From an uncultured Saprospiraceae bacterium (GTDB lineage: Bacteria; Bacteroidota; Bacteroidia; Chitinophagales; Saprospiraceae), in NCBI GenBank assembly GCA_937125475.1, contig CAKZLL010000539.1, positions 1 through 32,959 of the forward strand: a DNA stretch of 32,959 nucleotides, given 5' to 3'. The notes beneath the pieces were generated by a model that saw only the letters and a list, made by a program, of their open reading frames with translations, had not been told where the DNA came from and made no database searches. A program made the translations under genes and the position numbers. Below are positions 31,450 to 32,959 of this stretch, in pieces; position 1 is the first letter of the stretch; each line of letters opens with the position of its first letter.

Positions 31450-31635
31450 CTAATTGTTGATCAGATTGTGTTGTTTTAGATGTGGTAAGAATCTTCCACA
31501 AAGATTTCCATCACTTTGTTGATAAGCTGTAGCAATAGCGCGGTCGGACTTTAAAGAAAAATCAACAATATTTCGGTCACATTTTTGACAATGCCGTCCT
31601 TTTTCTTGTAAGGACAATACTTTATAAATGGTCAT
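31450..31635 (-). CDS. Stand-alone small cysteine-rich (CxxC) domain protein
   Basis: A 61-residue protein with 'GRHCQKCDRNIVDFSLKSDRAIATAYQQSDGNLCGRF': Cys16, Cys19 and Cys46 in a pattern I recall as a short N-terminal module of many Bacteroidota carboxypeptidase-regulatory-like or TonB-associated proteins (C..C...V.DF....D..I.....CGRF). It ends shortly after the module rather than continuing into a larger protein. Either it is a free-standing zinc-ribbon-like domain or the 3' remnant-free start of a decayed gene; the region immediately downstream on the minus strand shows no continuation. Metal binding is plausible but unproven. Confidence 0.6.
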   Translation of the reverse strand: MTIYKVLSLQEKGRHCQKCDRNIVDFSLKSDRAIATAYQQSDGNLCGRFLPHLKQHNLINN

Positions 31636-31748
31636 AATTTATAGACAAGTTACAACATTTTAGTATAAAAATCCATAACTTCATGCCAATAAAGCATGTA
31701 AGATAAGCCTTTAAAATAAAATTATCTGACATTAATTAATCATTCATT

Positions 31749-32189
31749 ATGTTCAAAAATGACTTTCCCATTACTAGAATTATCGGTTCAGGGATTACTA
31801 GTATTGGCGTTTTTTTTCTATCCATTTTATTTGATAACTTAAATCGACCATATCGGAATAACGGCCCTCTAAGGGATGAAGAGTGGATATTATTGGTACT
31901 TGGCGTTACCATTATTCTCTGTGGTATTGGTTTTATCGCTAAATTAAAATGGGTAAGAACGCTGTTGACTTTATCTCTTTTTGGGTTTGTATGTTTCATG
32001 GGCTTCATTGGATTAAAAGAGTTTTTGCGGGTTGATGGTTATGAACGATTGTTGTTTTTTGGAGGAGGAGTTATGATGGTTACGATTTTTATAAGTTTAG
32101 GGTTACTATTTTATAATAAAAAATTAAATGATGAATTTGGCGATACTGATGCAACCGAAGACTGGAATGATGTACTAGATCTAGAGTAA
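31749..32189 (+). CDS. Membrane protein of unknown function
   Basis: A 146-residue hydrophobic protein with about four membrane helices (about 9-28, 47-64, 68-86, 98-118). The loop after helix 1 is polar ('DNLNRPYRNNGPLRDEEW') and the C-terminal tail strongly acidic ('DEFGDTDATEDWNDVLDLE'). It does not share the motifs of the two paralog arrays elsewhere in the window. The ATG follows 'CATT' with no visible Shine-Dalgarno sequence. A perfect 22-bp palindrome lies shortly downstream. Not a recognised family. Confidence 0.7.
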   Translation: MFKNDFPITRIIGSGITSIGVFFLSILFDNLNRPYRNNGPLRDEEWILLVLGVTIILCGIGFIAKLKWVRTLLTLSLFGFVCFMGFIGLKEFLRVDGYERLLFFGGGVMMVTIFISLGLLFYNKKLNDEFGDTDATEDWNDVLDLE

Positions 32190-32204
32190 TTAATAATTAA
32201 TGTA

Positions 32205-32226
32205 GGTCAAAGGCATGCCTTTGACC
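32205..32226. repeat. Perfect 22-bp palindrome
   Basis: GGTCAAAGGCA followed by its exact reverse complement, between two plus-strand genes and 31 bp before the next ATG. No T-tract follows. It could be a terminator without a classical tail, or a dimer-binding site for a regulator. Confidence 0.6.
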
Positions 32227-32257
32227 TTGATCCATGGCTACACCTAAACAATAAAGG

Positions 32258-32959
32258 ATGAATAATAAGAGATTTTTTTTATTAAAAATGCTGATAATCA
32301 GTGTTTTATTATTTTTTTTATGTATAAATGGGAATACTCAAAATCGAATACTGAAAAAAAAATATTTTCAAAAAACGTCTTTTTTAAAAAAAGTAGAAGT
32401 ATTAAGAAGTAAATTTTCTAAAAATAAAATTATTCCTAAAAAGATAGAACTGGCAGTTTTGGTCGCTTTATCGCATTATCCCGAGTTACTTAATGAGCGG
32501 ATTGATTTTCGATTTAAGAAATTAAGTACAACAATGAAAGCACAGCCAAAATTCAATTTTCTTTTTAAAAGCAGAAAAAAACGCCAATACGTCGTTTATC
32601 TCAATTCAAAAACGAAATCAAGTACGGGTTTAGCTTTGGAGGAATTGACCTTTAATGCTTTTGTAGGATGGCTCGGGCATGAATTGGCTCATATTGTGGA
32701 TTATGCAAAAAAATCAAATTGGCGTGTCGTAGGAACTGGAGTGAAATATTTAAATTCTAAATTTAAGAAAAAATATGAACGCTCTATTGATCTCATTACC
32801 ATTAATCATGGTTTAGGATATGCTTTATATGAAGGCATGAATTATGTTTATCATAATGAAAAATTGTCTACCGATTATAAAGAAAATTTGATGATTAATT
32901 ATTTATCTTTGGACGAAATTATAGTAGCAGCAACGGAATACGAAGCCAATAAAAATAGA
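32258..32959 (+). CDS. HExxH zinc metallopeptidase-like protein (3' end outside window)
   Basis: An open frame from ATG 32258 to the last base of the window (234 codons, no stop). It has an N-terminal hydrophobic signal segment ('MLIISVLLFFLCINGNTQ'). A basic region follows, then 'VGWLGHELAHIVDYAKK' with HELAH at 141-145, a clear HExxH metallopeptidase helix. 'KKYERSIDLITINHGLGYALYEG' after it resembles the third-ligand region of gluzincin or metzincin-like families. No stop has been reached, so the C-terminal portion is missing. It is probably periplasmic or secreted. Named family unknown; it is a separate protein from the HExxH lipoprotein at 795-1847, with no evident homology beyond the motif. 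Confidence 0.75.
   Translation, partial: MNNKRFFLLKMLIISVLLFFLCINGNTQNRILKKKYFQKTSFLKKVEVLRSKFSKNKIIPKKIELAVLVALSHYPELLNERIDFRFKKLSTTMKAQPKFNFLFKSRKKRQYVVYLNSKTKSSTGLALEELTFNAFVGWLGHELAHIVDYAKKSNWRVVGTGVKYLNSKFKKKYERSIDLITINHGLGYALYEGMNYVYHNEKLSTDYKENLMINYLSLDEIIVAATEYEANKNR

Noticed and set aside
31736..32008. Minus-strand 90-codon frame
   Set aside because: Antisense to the four-helix membrane protein at 31749, with no start signal or recognisable domain.

Overview
The window reads as a chromosomal segment of a low-GC member of the Bacteroidota. Supporting signs are: lipoproteins with short Bacteroidota-style lipoboxes, weak or absent Shine-Dalgarno sequences, -7 boxes of the TAnnTTTG type (clearest before clpS), and families largely seen in this phylum (DUF3822 beside rsmD and coaD, DUF1015, DUF6794, the GRHCxKC cysteine module, a STAND-type helical region joined to WD40 repeats). 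I cannot place it below phylum level with confidence; a Saprospiria- or Chitinophagia-like lineage is a guess. No rRNA, tRNA, CRISPR array, integrase or transposase gene was seen.

Layout. 1-4792 (minus strand): an 8-bp tandem repeat, a CARDB-like lipoprotein, a HExxH lipoprotein and a membrane-anchored protein with about 14 WD40 repeats. 5377-7845 (plus): penicillin-binding protein 1C. 7962-9888 (plus): four tandem paralogous small membrane proteins, with an inverted-repeat element between the first and second. 10056-11156: a 132-bp MITE-like element, a peroxiredoxin and clpS. 11176-13738 (minus): an operon of a membrane-anchored protein, a DUF3822 protein, rsmD and coaD. 14043-15143 (minus): DUF1015. 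15370-18922 (plus): a heme c lipoprotein coupled to a PQQ-type sugar dehydrogenase, then coaE, a TraB/GumN protein and a DUF6794 protein ending in a strong terminator. 19027-23637 (plus): a large tandem array of small four-helix membrane proteins (eight intact genes and one broken copy) in three related sequence groups. 23874-25001: a membrane-anchored HtrA-type protease. 25351-27920: a small HTH/coiled-coil protein, a YdcF-family protein and an FMN-dependent lactate monooxygenase-like enzyme. 28392-30965: a secreted serpin fused to three LysM domains and a spermidine-synthase-like methyltransferase. 30975-32959: small membrane or cysteine-rich proteins and a HELAH metallopeptidase that runs off the end.

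Core functions are interleaved with accessory material. CoA synthesis is represented by its last two steps (coaD, coaE) in separate operons. The cell envelope is represented by PBP1C, HtrA, YdcF, the serpin-LysM protein and many lipoproteins. The most unusual parts are the two amplified arrays of uncharacterised membrane proteins. A MITE-like element with a second copy in the window (upstream of the peroxiredoxin) has inserted into one array member. A second inverted-repeat element, with apparent target duplications, sits inside the other array. The serpin-LysM fusion is the most striking single protein architecture.
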